Shown in pieces: positions 55,431-64,000 of a stretch of 64,000 nucleotides of DNA. A program made the translations under genes and the position numbers. This DNA comes from Rhytidiadelphus loreus (Eukaryota; Streptophyta; Bryopsida; Hypnales; Hylocomiaceae), in NCBI GenBank assembly GCA_947034895.1, contig OX344765.1, positions 5,027,001 to 5,091,000 of the forward strand. Reading direction: 5' to 3'. The notes under the pieces are model-generated. The model was not told the origin of the DNA. It ran no database searches and worked only from the letters and a program-made list of their open reading frames with translations. The first letter of the stretch is position 1. Every line of letters starts with the position of its first letter.

Positions 55431-55943
55431 CCATGCAACTGAACTCTTGAACGGTAGAGCGAGAAGTGCGAGACGACTTCATAACCGGGTACCACCAGTT
55501 CCATCGGGCAAGGTTAACCGGCTACCTCCCATTCCTCAATCTGCACTGGCCAATGGCCGAAGCAAAACCGGCACGTCCAGGTAACTCAGCTGCAACAAAT
55601 AAATAAGCACCGTAAAACTCTCAAATCCCAGATCTATGCGGATTCTGTGGATCGTGAATTAGGTCGTTGATTCAAAAAAAGCAAGATGGATCAATCTCCA
55701 CCGTAGGATAAACTCTGTACACAGCCGTCGATGTATTTAAAGGCGCCAACAGTAAGTCCAAGCCACTCCAAGCCGTCCATTTTCGATGACAAGAGAACGG
55801 CTAAGATTGAACCAAAAATAAAACCCATCCTAAATCCTTGGTACAGTAGGTACAAAAACGGTACAAAGGGTTGTCTAAAAGTATAGGGGGTGTAGTGTGC
55901 TTCTACCCAGGCCTCGTGCTGAAGAAGATGACCCCCATCCAAC

Positions 55944-55959
55944 CTCTCGGTACCGAGAG
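55944..55959. repeat. Perfect 16-bp palindrome CTCTCGGTACCGAGAG
   Basis: The sequence is identical on both strands. Its half is repeated at 37583, and close relatives (CTCGGTGCCGAGAG) occur three times at 59.64-59.92 kb. It could be a protein-binding dyad or hairpin. The function is not known. Confidence 0.8.
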
Positions 55960-56497
55960 CACTTTCCCAATTTCATTTGTCTTACACGTTGTAGGTGAGG
56001 ATACTAACAATTCTATTGAATTAGAGAACCAGAATATTGATCTCAGGGTCTGTGGACATGAAACCATTTTGGTATTTTGGTATTTGATAATAACTTTGTA
56101 AGGTAATGAATGATCTATGTATGGAATATATTCCCTTATGACTACATATGAATGGGTGGATAGCCTATTAGGCAGGAAACTACAAGTGAGATAACTATTT
56201 CGGTTTAGAGTTCTCATTTACATTATGGCAGAAACAACTAACGGCCAAAGAATTGAGTCATGAAGGGTGAAGAGACATTCGGATGGGACAGGAAACCGAA
56301 GAAGTAGTAGATCATCAGAGGTAGTCACAATAGATCATGTACCTAGAACACCAAATAGTCCATGTAAAGTCGATCATCAGAAGTACATAGTACCATTGAT
56401 AGATACCAGGAAAACAAATAAATGCAAAATATAGTAGGGAAAATGTGCAGCTATAAAGAAAAGTAGGAATAAATTGAAGTCTAAACAAACTTCAAAT

Positions 56498-58083
56498 TCA
56501 ATCGGATGACATAGAAACACCATCACTCTCTGATGTTTGCATACTTGACTCGATAGCAGAGTCATCAATGAAATCTAGAACACAAAGATCTACCAAATGA
56601 GCCCTTGAACAAGGCCTAGGATCCGCGGACACGTAATCCCTATATAGCGATTCAATATATACTGGGAGTTCGAATGAATTTGGTGGGCTGGGAAAGAAAT
56701 CGAGTTTTCCAAAAAATGGAACGTGTGAGGTGGTTGTCACTTCTGCCTTTTGCCTACAAAAGCAAGTCGAGCACAAATTAGTCTTTTAGTTTTTCAGCAT
56801 TCTCTTTTAAAATATGTGTTTCATTGACCAAGATTTAAAGATGACTTACTTACTGAAGAAGGATGTCTTCACTATAGGTTGGGCTGGAACATCTTCTTCA
56901 TCCAAATCCTGCGCATCGACTATGGGGCGTGTGACGGCAGTCTATTTAGCCAGAGTTGGGCGGATGACTGGTTTGATAAGAGCGTCAAAGACAAACTTGT
57001 CTTCCTCAAAAGCAAGAATGTGACGCCGTGTGGCTCAACAAGCTTGAATGCTTGTTCCTAATCCCATTTCACAGACCAAATCAAGATGTCAATCAAAAGA
57101 GATAAAAAAGAAAAAAAGGTTGTATATTATACAATGTGTCAGGAGATATACCTGTTGCCATTGTGCAGTCAACGACAATTGATTTCGGTTCACAGCATCC
57201 CTCCACGAGCATCGCCATGAATCCAGATGCCTTTTCCCGTGGTCCCCTCCATGGCTTGTCACCATTCATGGTGACGTCCTCTGCAAAACATAAGTTCCAT
57301 AGGCAATTGTCTTTGCCTACAGTAACACCTACTTTTGCATGTGATGGAACATATTGAAATGAATAGTCATGCTCAGTTTTTGGGCCAATGTTCTTGACCA
57401 CGAGGGAGATGGCAAACCGTTGAGTCTGCAAAAAAAATAAAGTGAGATTTGAATGTGTATAACAGTAAATTGGGTTTAAATTATCAATGGATAGAGATGG
57501 GCTATTACTGTCTTTTTTGGATCAACAGGCGAAGTCAAGTGAAGATGATTCATGCCCCACCAGTCAAGAAGAATCCTGAACCCGTATTCCTTACAACATC
57601 TAAGGAGTTGGCTTCTGTGTGGTTTTGAGGGGGATGGATACATGAGAAGAAGAGCTCCATTGTCTTGCAAGTAACCATGAGCAAAGTCGAAGATCGGAAC
57701 CAACCAATCATCTGAAAACCGGTTCCAAGTAGGAATTGGTCCAAGTGGAACCGAGACAGTAGGCACATGAAGTCCTTCCAGAACATCGGCAATGATCAAA
57801 TCCACCATAGGGTTTGTACTGAGAACCCGTCAAAATATCGATGTTTGTCAGTTGCATGCTGCAAAAAGTCGTGTCAATAACAAGAAGATAGTGAGAGAAC
57901 GCTAGAATTCCATTGGAGGGAGTATTAAGAATTGAATTGATCAATTAAAATAAGTTTTATTATATTATGCTAGAAAGGTGTACACATATGCCATATAAAC
58001 AATGGACATACCACTGTCATGAAGGCCTCAACGGTGTCCAAGGCCTTTTCGTCCACGGTAAGAACTCGCAAAGAAATGCTCAT
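56498..58083 (-). pseudogene. Decayed beta-class-like DNA methyltransferase
   Basis: Minus-strand exons 57858-57509, 57425-57152, 57057-56850 and 56753-56498, with good splice sites. A possible first exon is 58083-58012 (MSISLRVLTVDEK). The first block reads MVDLIIADVLEG, then FDFAHGYLQDNGALLLMYP, then LDWWGMNHLHLTSP. The next ends PWRGPREKASGF, then SIVVDCTMATG; the third continues TSIQAC, a TGA stop (57037-57035), ATRRHILAFEEDKFVFDALI. This order, a hydrophobic D-motif block first and a GxG-like SAM block with RxxxxFExD last, is that of beta-class N4/N6 DNA methyltransferases. The expected DPPY after LIIAD is absent (DVLEG). A second in-frame TAG lies at 56944-56942, and the frame upstream of MVDL breaks near 57.81 kb. 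Two stops, one frame break and a missing catalytic motif indicate an inactive copy. The acidic C-terminus ends at 56498. The family call is from pattern memory only. Confidence 0.5.
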
Positions 58084-58231
58084 GATGCACTCGTCGATGT
58101 CAGGGACGGGATCCAAATTTCAAACAATAGGCGTGACGCCATGCACTAGGCGGTCTTGAGTGAGTGAAAAACTAGATGACGTGTCCTTCAAGTCAGCAAC
58201 ACTAGCTTGTAGCCGGGACGGGAGTCATGGC

Positions 58232-58469
58232 CACTAGTAGAAAGCTTTGTTTAATTGGATGTTCCTGGGTCACAGTTGATGGATTTCCTTAAGCATCCAA
58301 TGTAACATCTTCATGTGTTTATGTCAACAATGACATCCAATGTAGCATAAAGATGTTACATTGGATGTCATTGTTGACATAAACACATGAAGATGTTACA
58401 TTGGATGCTTAAGAAAATCCATCAACTTTGACGAAAGAACATCCAATTAAACAAGGCTTTCTTCTAGTG
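58232..58469. mobile_element. CACTA-type MITE, near-perfect 238-bp foldback
   Basis: Ends are CACTAGTAGAAAGC at 58232 and GCTTTCTTCTAGTG at 58469. The 3-bp duplication GGC is at 58229-58231 and 58470-58472. The two arms are almost completely complementary over about 113 bp each, with a loop of roughly a dozen bases near 58350. RNA from it would form a long hairpin. The right terminus supplies the stop codon of the adjacent minus-strand gene. Confidence 0.93.
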
Positions 58470-60259
58470 GGCCTTCCTCTTTTTTCCTCTCTTGTTGGCC
58501 TTCTCTTCCTCCTTCTCAGCCTTCGAGGCCATTCTCTTTGACTTCATTTCTTTTGTTTTCTTCTTTGCCTCCTCCAATCTCTCCAACTTTTTCTTGTCAG
58601 CAGCATCCCGTTTTGCAATAGCTTTAGCACGGGCCTCAACATCAAGTCCGGCGAACTCATCAAACTCGGTCTCTATAGGAGCGTTCTCCTTTAGGGATCT
58701 AAAGAGATTGGCCTCCTCAGGCGGAATGGAACCGATATTGCACTCAAGATACCACGGACAAGCCTGAAGATGTGGAGTCGTCCAATTCTGTAGTTGCCAA
58801 GCTGAAAACATGCAATCGTCCTTTGATCTGTCCAACCAGGTTGTCAAGAAGGGCGGCAAATCAGCTTTTGCTATGGCCTTCTTGACATACAACTCATACA
58901 TGAAATACCTGTGCACACAAACAACAACTGAAATTAGTCATCGGATACTCATACAAAGTGAATGTGGGATCGTTTCATTTATCCATCCAGAATTCGATGT
59001 TGCCAAAGGTTGGACATTGGAGAGGTCATGTCGGCCCTGAAGTAGTCCCAAGTACGATGATCATGATCCATGGAAATAAAGAAATCAAGTGTAACAAGTA
59101 ACTGTAATTGTAAATCCACATTGCAAAAAACATTATGTGGATTAGATATTAAGGTCTCTTGAAATTTATTGCAAGTATACAAAAAAAAAAAATGGAAATT
59201 AAACCTGAAGATAAGGCGATGAACTGTAAAGATCGCCCCCTTATAATCCTTGAAGGTGTCTGATTTCTTGAATGCGTCCGCCCCTCGGAACATGCCCGTG
59301 TATGCCATGTCCCAGAGTTTCATTCTCCAACCCTCCAAATATTCTTTTAATGTCACGGGCTTGGTGGGAGCTGCCATATTTACTGCAATATTATCCGATT
59401 GGATAACAGATTCATACAACTCTGAAGCAGCATCTTCCAACTGCGAGCACACTTCATTTGTAAATAATCTTTATATAATATAGGATTGTAATAAATTGGA
59501 AGTGAACTAGAAAATGCAGATAGAAATGAAGTCCAGAGGCAACCGACCATCTCGGTGCACAGAAAGCCCGTTGGCACCCACTGAACTGGTTGAGGTTTAA
59601 AATAAGGACAAATGGAGTGCAAACACTAGCCCCCCCCTACTACCCATCTCGGTGCCGAGAGGGACTACTTCATCCCCAGATCTATGTACAGAAGGCCTAT
59701 AGGAATTCACAAAACTGGTTACGGTGAAAATGGAAAAAAATTGGAGAGCAGACCCAACCACCCTCACCCGCCCATCTCGGTGCCGAGAGGTTAAACTCGA
59801 TCCCTCAAACTGTGCACAAAAAGCAAGATGGCTCCCTGTGCCTGGTTGCGGTTGAAAAGAATGAAAAATGGAGTGTAGACCTTGCCACCCTCCCTCACCC
59901 ATCTCGGTGCCGAGAGGTTCAGACCGAGCCCGAGAGCTATGCTCAGAAGGTCCGAACCCACACATAGCCAGATTTGGCGAAAAAGTAGAAAAATATAGTG
60001 CTGATAGTTGTTTAATATCAAAGGAGTTTTTTGAAGTCCTTACCCTTGAGTACCAACACGCCCTCGCTAGAAACAACGCTAACTTCTCTTCATTAACTGG
60101 TCGTGGCGGAAAACGGCGGGCCTCTTGAGTAGGTCCAGATGAGTTCATCCACCTGAGCCACTTAACTTTTGACTCTGGTGAAGCATTTGATGTTGATATC
60201 ATTTGTAACTTCTCAAGACTCAACTCTGGAGTAGCAAAAAGATTCCAGTGCCTTTCAAT
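58464..60259 (-). CDS. Unrecognised Lys/Glu-rich protein, partial, tail truncated by MITE
   Basis: Minus-strand exons: 60259-60044 (IERHWNLFATPELSLEKLQM..., ending ARACWYSR), 59440-59205 (LEDAASELYESVIQSD..., WRMKLWDMAYTGMFRGADAF...), a short block near 59040-58985 (ADMTSPMSNLWQHRILD), and 58914-58464. The last reads YFMYELYVKKAIAKADLPPF, WQLQNWTTPHLQACPWYLEC, then a long charged helix rich in Lys and Glu (KKLERLEEAKKKTKEMKSKR and beyond) ending GKKRKAH. The third block lacks a clean GT donor (GATGGATAAATG), so its junction is unresolved and may be damaged. No start exon was found upstream of 60259. The last His and the TAG come from the MITE end. Without the insertion the frame would run on for eight codons (MTPVPATS) to a stop. 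No family recognised. The basic charged tail suggests a nuclear or nucleic-acid-associated protein. Confidence 0.5.
59541..60000. repeat. ~128-bp tandem repeat in an intron, with CTCGGTGCCGAGAG hairpins
   Basis: About 3.5 units start near 59541, 59641, 59769 and 59896. Each carries CCATCTCGGTGCCGAGAGG (diverged in the first) followed by AGAAGG/AAAAGC-like and GAAAATGGA-like words. The CTCGG-TG-CCGAG core is a hairpin-forming near palindrome related to the perfect one at 55944. The 208-codon minus frame across this region is mostly repeat read-through. Confidence 0.8.
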
Positions 60260-61286
60260 CTGCGTGAAACAAATGGATTATGTTATATGTTATCAAGTCC
60301 TGACCAATAGAACTTAATAATGAATATTTGTAAAATAGATCCAGCATACCTCTTGGGTAAATGCACACTACGCTGGACCAATATGGACTGTCAGAGTCCT
60401 TATTTCAGTTAGTTTCTTTGAAACTCTTGTAATTTCATATAGAAACAAGTTGTGGAATATTGTAAAGGACTCATTTTAAACTTGTATACTTCACTATCTA
60501 TACATTAGCTAAGAAATCTTGTCAAAATTGTTCATACTTTATTTCTAAAGGACTTTCATATGGACTCTTTATGCACTGTCAGAGTCCACAGCTTCAACAT
60601 AAAGACTCTCTAATTAGTAAAGAAGTCAAACATTTTGGAGAAGAAGGAATTATATTTAAGTAGGATTGTATGTTATCTAATGTTTGCCTTTGAAATATGT
60701 AGAGTTTTGGTACCTACATTTGTAGATATGGACTTTTATGTGTCCAGAATTGCCACAAAATTTTGGGGATTGATTTCACACATTGAAAGTTGGAATTTTG
60801 ATATGTCGTCTTCACTAATAACACTCACAAAGTGTTTATCTAAGATGGTATTTTCTTGGAATTCTTACTTTTCCCTTTTTTGGCTTGCAGGTGCAGTGAC
60901 CAGCAGCCTGTGCTGGCAAGGCAGACCCGGTGGCCCGATACACGTGGATGGTGAAGATTGGAACCCTGCTAGACGGTACAGATTGAACTCCGAATGAGGG
61001 TTTAGGGCGTGTTCGGGTGACTAGGCGGGTAAGAGGGGTTTCAAAAATCGGGTTCATCTGGTCCGTCGATGTAGGAGGATCATGCGGCTCACAGATCGTC
61101 TCTCTCCTTCGGCTTGAGAGGTCGCTCCAGACCCTGCAGTCACGCATGAGATGTTGTTTTGATCGCGTGCGTTTTTGTTAGCTTGTGCGGGTACTGTTCA
61201 TGCATACGGTGATCATGGCAAGTCAAGGTCAATGCAGAAGAGTTAAGGTGAAATTAGAGGGGTCGCCATTGGGTCGTGGAAAGTAA
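60260..61286. other. Divergent intergenic region
   Basis: Between the minus-strand Lys-rich gene and the plus-strand zinc-module gene. The first half is AT-rich with AGAGTCC/GGACT words (60390, 60577). From 60.89 kb it becomes GC-rich, perhaps a leader or first exon of the plus-strand gene, but no exon could be joined with confidence. Confidence 0.35.
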
Positions 61287-61937
61287 GGTTACAGCTCTCC
61301 TATTTACGCTGAGGCGCCTGATCTCTTTCCACTGAGTACCTCCAAATCGTACAACCGTAGGGATTTCAGCGAGAAGTATGGTTTGCATTGTAGCGGTATA
61401 AACCCCAAGCACTTGAAGTTTGGAGAGGATTACATGGAGGAAGACTTGTGCAAGTTTTTAGGGCCTGTTGTGAACAAAAATGGTCATCGATATATGTTTT
61501 TGAGGAACGAGGAGCAAGTGAGGAAGCTTGAACTTCTGTGGATGCAAATCCACCAGAAGCATTGTTTGTTGTCTTCTAGGGTAATTAGTTTGGGCATGGC
61601 TAGAGGGTTTTATTGTCAGGAAAAAATGAATTGTAATTTGAATTGGGCAGCTTATACTGAGTGGACAAACAGCGAGCAGTTGAGGCGGCAGCAAAAGGCA
61701 ATGAAGCAAGGGAGGTCTCCGGACGATGCATTCTTATCAGATGATGAAGATGGCAGTTTAGGCGGTGAAGACGGTGGGTCAAGTGGATCCAAGACTTTCA
61801 GCCAGCTTGAAAGTCCGTCGCGGCAAGAGAGCTTTTCCGGTGGGTACGAGGTTTGGGGGGATCTAAGCGCTAGGTTGGCAGCCACCGAGGCTTGGAAGAG
61901 CTATGGAGCGATCATTGGTGAAGAGTATTTTATTTAG
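61287..61937 (+). CDS. Zinc-module gene, upstream open block
   Basis: Open frame from after a TAA at 61284 to TAG 61937. Coding-like sequence begins before the first ATG (61434): SSPIYAEAPDLFPL, YNRRDFSEKYGLHCSGINPK, then LCKFLGPVVNKNGHRYMFLR, ELLWMQIHQKHCLLSSRVIS and YTEWTNSEQLRRQQKAMKQG, and an acidic Ser/Gly-rich tail (FLSDDEDGSLGGEDGGSSGS). A 5' exon is therefore likely; a possible acceptor lies at TTACAG near 61293. It is followed by the zinc-module block at 61954, probably in the same gene, joined by a short intron or separated by a frame break. No family recognised. Confidence 0.5.
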   Translation, partial: GYSSPIYAEAPDLFPLSTSKSYNRRDFSEKYGLHCSGINPKHLKFGEDYMEEDLCKFLGPVVNKNGHRYMFLRNEEQVRKLELLWMQIHQKHCLLSSRVISLGMARGFYCQEKMNCNLNWAAYTEWTNSEQLRRQQKAMKQGRSPDDAFLSDDEDGSLGGEDGGSSGSKTFSQLESPSRQESFSGGYEVWGDLSARLAATEAWKSYGAIIGEEYFI

Positions 61938-61953
61938 GGTTGTGCCTCCCTAG

Positions 61954-62331
61954 CCTATTTCAAATCTTAGAGCTCCTCATGAATCTGAATTAGTTGAGTT
62001 ACACAGGTGCGTTTACTGCGGTCTTGGGTTTGAGCCTGTTTGGGCAGTTTCTCTTGGATCGTGTAAATGTGCGTACCACCCTGTGTGCTGTAGGTACCAC
62101 TTTCAAGATTTCACAGCATGCAGTGCTGTGAATTGTAAAAAAAAGATGCACGCTGACTGGTGGGCAGCTCATGGGATTGTGAAGCCCGGAACTAAGCAAA
62201 TGGCAGCTGAAGTTTCAAGGATGAAGACCAGACCAGCCACCATTCCCGGTACGTTGATTTCACCCGGTTTACTTAAAAGTTCAGTTGAGTCCAGTGAAGT
62301 GCGAAATTTGGGTGTACATCAGTGTAGGTAG
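61954..62331 (+). CDS. Cys/His zinc-module block, same module as in the SET protein
   Basis: Open frame reading PISNLRAPHESELVELHR, then CVYCGLGFEPVW, then GSCKCAYHPVCCRYHF, then CSAVNCKKKMHADWWAAHGI, ending at TAG 62331. The spacing of the Cys and His residues (C-x2-C; then SC-x3-YHP-x-C; then C-x4-C-x4-H-x2-W) suggests a treble-clef zinc fold. The second half aligns residue for residue with residues ~377-415 of the minus-strand SET protein. There is no in-frame ATG at the start, so it is likely an internal or terminal exon. The preceding TTGTGCCTCCCTAG is a possible acceptor. Confidence 0.6.
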   Translation, partial: PISNLRAPHESELVELHRCVYCGLGFEPVWAVSLGSCKCAYHPVCCRYHFQDFTACSAVNCKKKMHADWWAAHGIVKPGTKQMAAEVSRMKTRPATIPGTLISPGLLKSSVESSEVRNLGVHQCR

Positions 62332-62610
62332 TCCACGTAGAGAGTGCAATTGTCCCCAATATGTGCATTTTTGTGCTAGACTGTTATCAATCCTCCATCA
62401 TATAGTTGCAACTAAGTAGACACAATCACTGAAGTGAATTCAATTCCACAATCTTGACTACATGGCTTGCAAGAGTGCTTCGGCTACCATTCAACTCCAC
62501 AATCCTGACTACATGGCTTGCAAGACTGCTTTGGCTGCCAATAAGAGTACAAGGGAGTGTACGATGAGTCTTTTTTGAAAGAACTTTGTAAACAGAAGTC
62601 CATGTAAGTT

Positions 62611-63443
62611 ATGCAAGTGTACTCATGTACTTCCAACTCTAACATGGAAGTGGTTTTGTGCAATGTAGAAGTTCTTGATAGTCCATGCAACATCCACAGC
62701 GCAGATGACGAGGTTAGAAAAACACAAACTTGGACTCTGAAGTCCAATGAAGTCCACAGCGCAGATGACGAGGTCGCAGAAGGACCAGATTGGACTTTGA
62801 AGTCCAATGAAGTCGTTGAAGGTAGTAAATCAGTCCCTACGACAAGTCCTATAGTCTCAGCAAGTACTCTCGATTTATGCGGAGGCTCCAAAGAAAGGCC
62901 ATCCCGCACTACAAAGTCCACAGCTGCTGGAGGCTCGCCAACCAGCAAAGGAACTTCAGATCTCCAAGTCAATTCTGCTGGCCATGACAAATCCAAAGTG
63001 AGCCACACCGTTCTAGAGACTCAGTCCGTTCTTGAAGGATCTCATATGCGAGGCCAGAACAGTAAGAGAAAGAGTCCAACATCAAAGAATTGGGGGCTGT
63101 CACGAGAGAGGAAGGGGAAAGATTGGTCGATGCAACTTCGAATTCCATTGAGGATGATGATGAAGATGAATGCGAATTGGACAATACAGTAGGCGATGAA
63201 GTTTCTGAGACTGATGGTGAAGAGGGAGAAGAGGAAAACGAGGTTTTAGCTGAAGAGGAGTTCAAAGTGGACGAACCAGTGAACGAGAAGCGCAAGAAAC
63301 GGAAAAAGGGAGGGACTAAGAGGAAGGGCAAAGCTAATCCGAGGGTGTGTGGAGGTGGAAACGCAAAGCGGAAGAAACTCCCGGTTGAGTCCAGGAAGTC
63401 CACTGCCTCCAACACTCGTGCAGCGGCAAGGACCGGGAAATGA
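62611..63443 (+). CDS. Acidic/basic low-complexity protein, with a frame switch
   Basis: From ATG 62611 (or 62644) a frame runs to about 63190, with a tandem duplication HSADDEV...TWTLKSNEV (two copies about 63 bp apart) and Ser/Thr-rich sequence. Coding character then moves to another frame, clear from about 63075 to TGA 63443: IEDDDEDECELDN and EEGEEENEVLAEEEF, a strongly basic KRKKRKKGGTKRKGK, then RKKLPVESRKS. The switch implies a one-base indel or an unseen intron. Acidic stretch plus nuclear signal resembles the middle of the SET protein. It may be the 3' part of the zinc-module gene. No enzyme motif. Confidence 0.4.
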
Positions 63444-64000
63444 GAGTTGTTTGGGCACCTGCCTTGTATGTGAGTTTGTTTTCCGTCCTAAGTTTCACGG
63501 TTTGACATTACGATTTTGTTTTAGTGGATTAGAGGTTGTGTGTAAAGCTGCATGTCAATTGTTGATTTAGAGCTGTGTGGCAGATTGGTCGGGCCTTCGG
63601 GGGATGACAAGGATGGCTGGTACAAGCTGTCGGAGCTCTCATTTGAGTACCTCGGAGCTTTCAAGGTGGTGGCGTAACATTGCTTTAGTCTAGGGACTTG
63701 GTTGTTAATGGGCTTAGAATAGTCTTAGTTTGCATTATTATCGGAAAGTATAATTTATGCAGTTCCGGGTGTGCACTTTGGCTTGTTCATGAATTACCTT
63801 TCCATTGAGCATACATAAGTGCGCTGTATAGTTCAGGTTGGAACATAGTTCAGCTCTAGGTTTCAGGTTCGGCCATCGTATTGACACACTCTATGATGAC
63901 AAAGTCTTGCCAAATTTTGAAGATCTGATCAGTACAGTAATAGAATGATACTCATTTATCTTTGCAGTCACCTGTATCGTAATTCGTAACATCTCAGTGC
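63444..64000. other. 3' flank, nothing recognised
   Basis: Mixed-composition sequence after the acidic/basic frame. No open frame with a motif, no repeat terminus and no RNA gene recognised up to the window edge. Confidence 0.4.

Larger units (their letters stand above)
54068..55943. other. Non-coding stretch between SET gene and methyltransferase relic
   Basis: No supportable gene. It contains a short telomere-like tract and a 17-bp tandem repeat, listed separately, several poly-A runs and short frames without motifs. Confidence 0.4.

Noticed and set aside
56814..57061. Two plus-strand ORFs over the methyltransferase exon
   Set aside because: The minus strand has spliced exons with a motif; the plus frames arise because the minus frame is broken by stops.
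59597..60223. A 208-codon continuous minus-strand protein
   Set aside because: Only the part upstream of the GTAAGG donor (60259-60044) looks coding; the rest is a ~128-bp intronic tandem repeat.

Overview
The window is nuclear DNA of a land plant. Genes have many short exons with GT-AG introns. The recognisable genes are plant families: a pfkB fructokinase, a GAUT-type cell-wall glycosyltransferase, a SUVR-type SET-domain histone methyltransferase and a BABAM1/MERIT40-like gene. A short TTTAGGG-type tract (as CCCTAAA) is present, and the intergenic DNA is AT-rich and full of CACTA-type repeats. I cannot name the species; a non-flowering plant (fern, lycophyte or bryophyte) is a guess.

Layout. 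1-10 kb: AT-rich DNA around a six-exon fructokinase gene (3964-6742), then a TA microsatellite (9046-9151). 10.4-13.7 kb: a complete six-exon GAUT11-like gene. 14-23 kb: CACTA-related repeat pieces, a small two-membrane-segment ORF (18785-19168) and an unrecognised seven-exon minus-strand gene (22728-19475). 24.8-25.3 kb: two exons of a BABAM1-like gene, with a 5.15-kb non-autonomous CACTA element (25920-31071, 3-bp target duplication) 0.6 kb upstream of them. 31.4-39.9 kb: more CACTA ends, a large inverted repeat pair, an orphan exon, a GC-richer tandem repeat and an aspartic-protease pseudogene. 40.19-42.57 kb: a satellite-like array of about 45-bp units with higher-order structure.

43-63.5 kb is the most interesting part. 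It is a dense accessory block holding: (i) a DDE-transposase-like gene with a PCNA-binding (PIP-box) motif and a stop codon at its first splice donor; (ii) on the minus strand, a long protein with coiled coil, a Cys/His module, an acidic low-complexity region with a basic nuclear-localisation-like patch, and a complete pre-SET/SET/post-SET histone methyltransferase; (iii) a decayed beta-class-like DNA methyltransferase; (iv) an unrecognised Lys/Glu-rich protein whose stop codon comes from an inserted CACTA MITE; (v) a plus-strand gene that carries the same Cys/His module as the SET protein, followed by an acidic/basic tail ORF. The introns of (i) and (ii) both hold minisatellites rich in GTAC/AGTACT words. 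I infer that these genes may be parts of one large mobile element or chromatin-modifying cassette. I found no terminal repeats that prove this.
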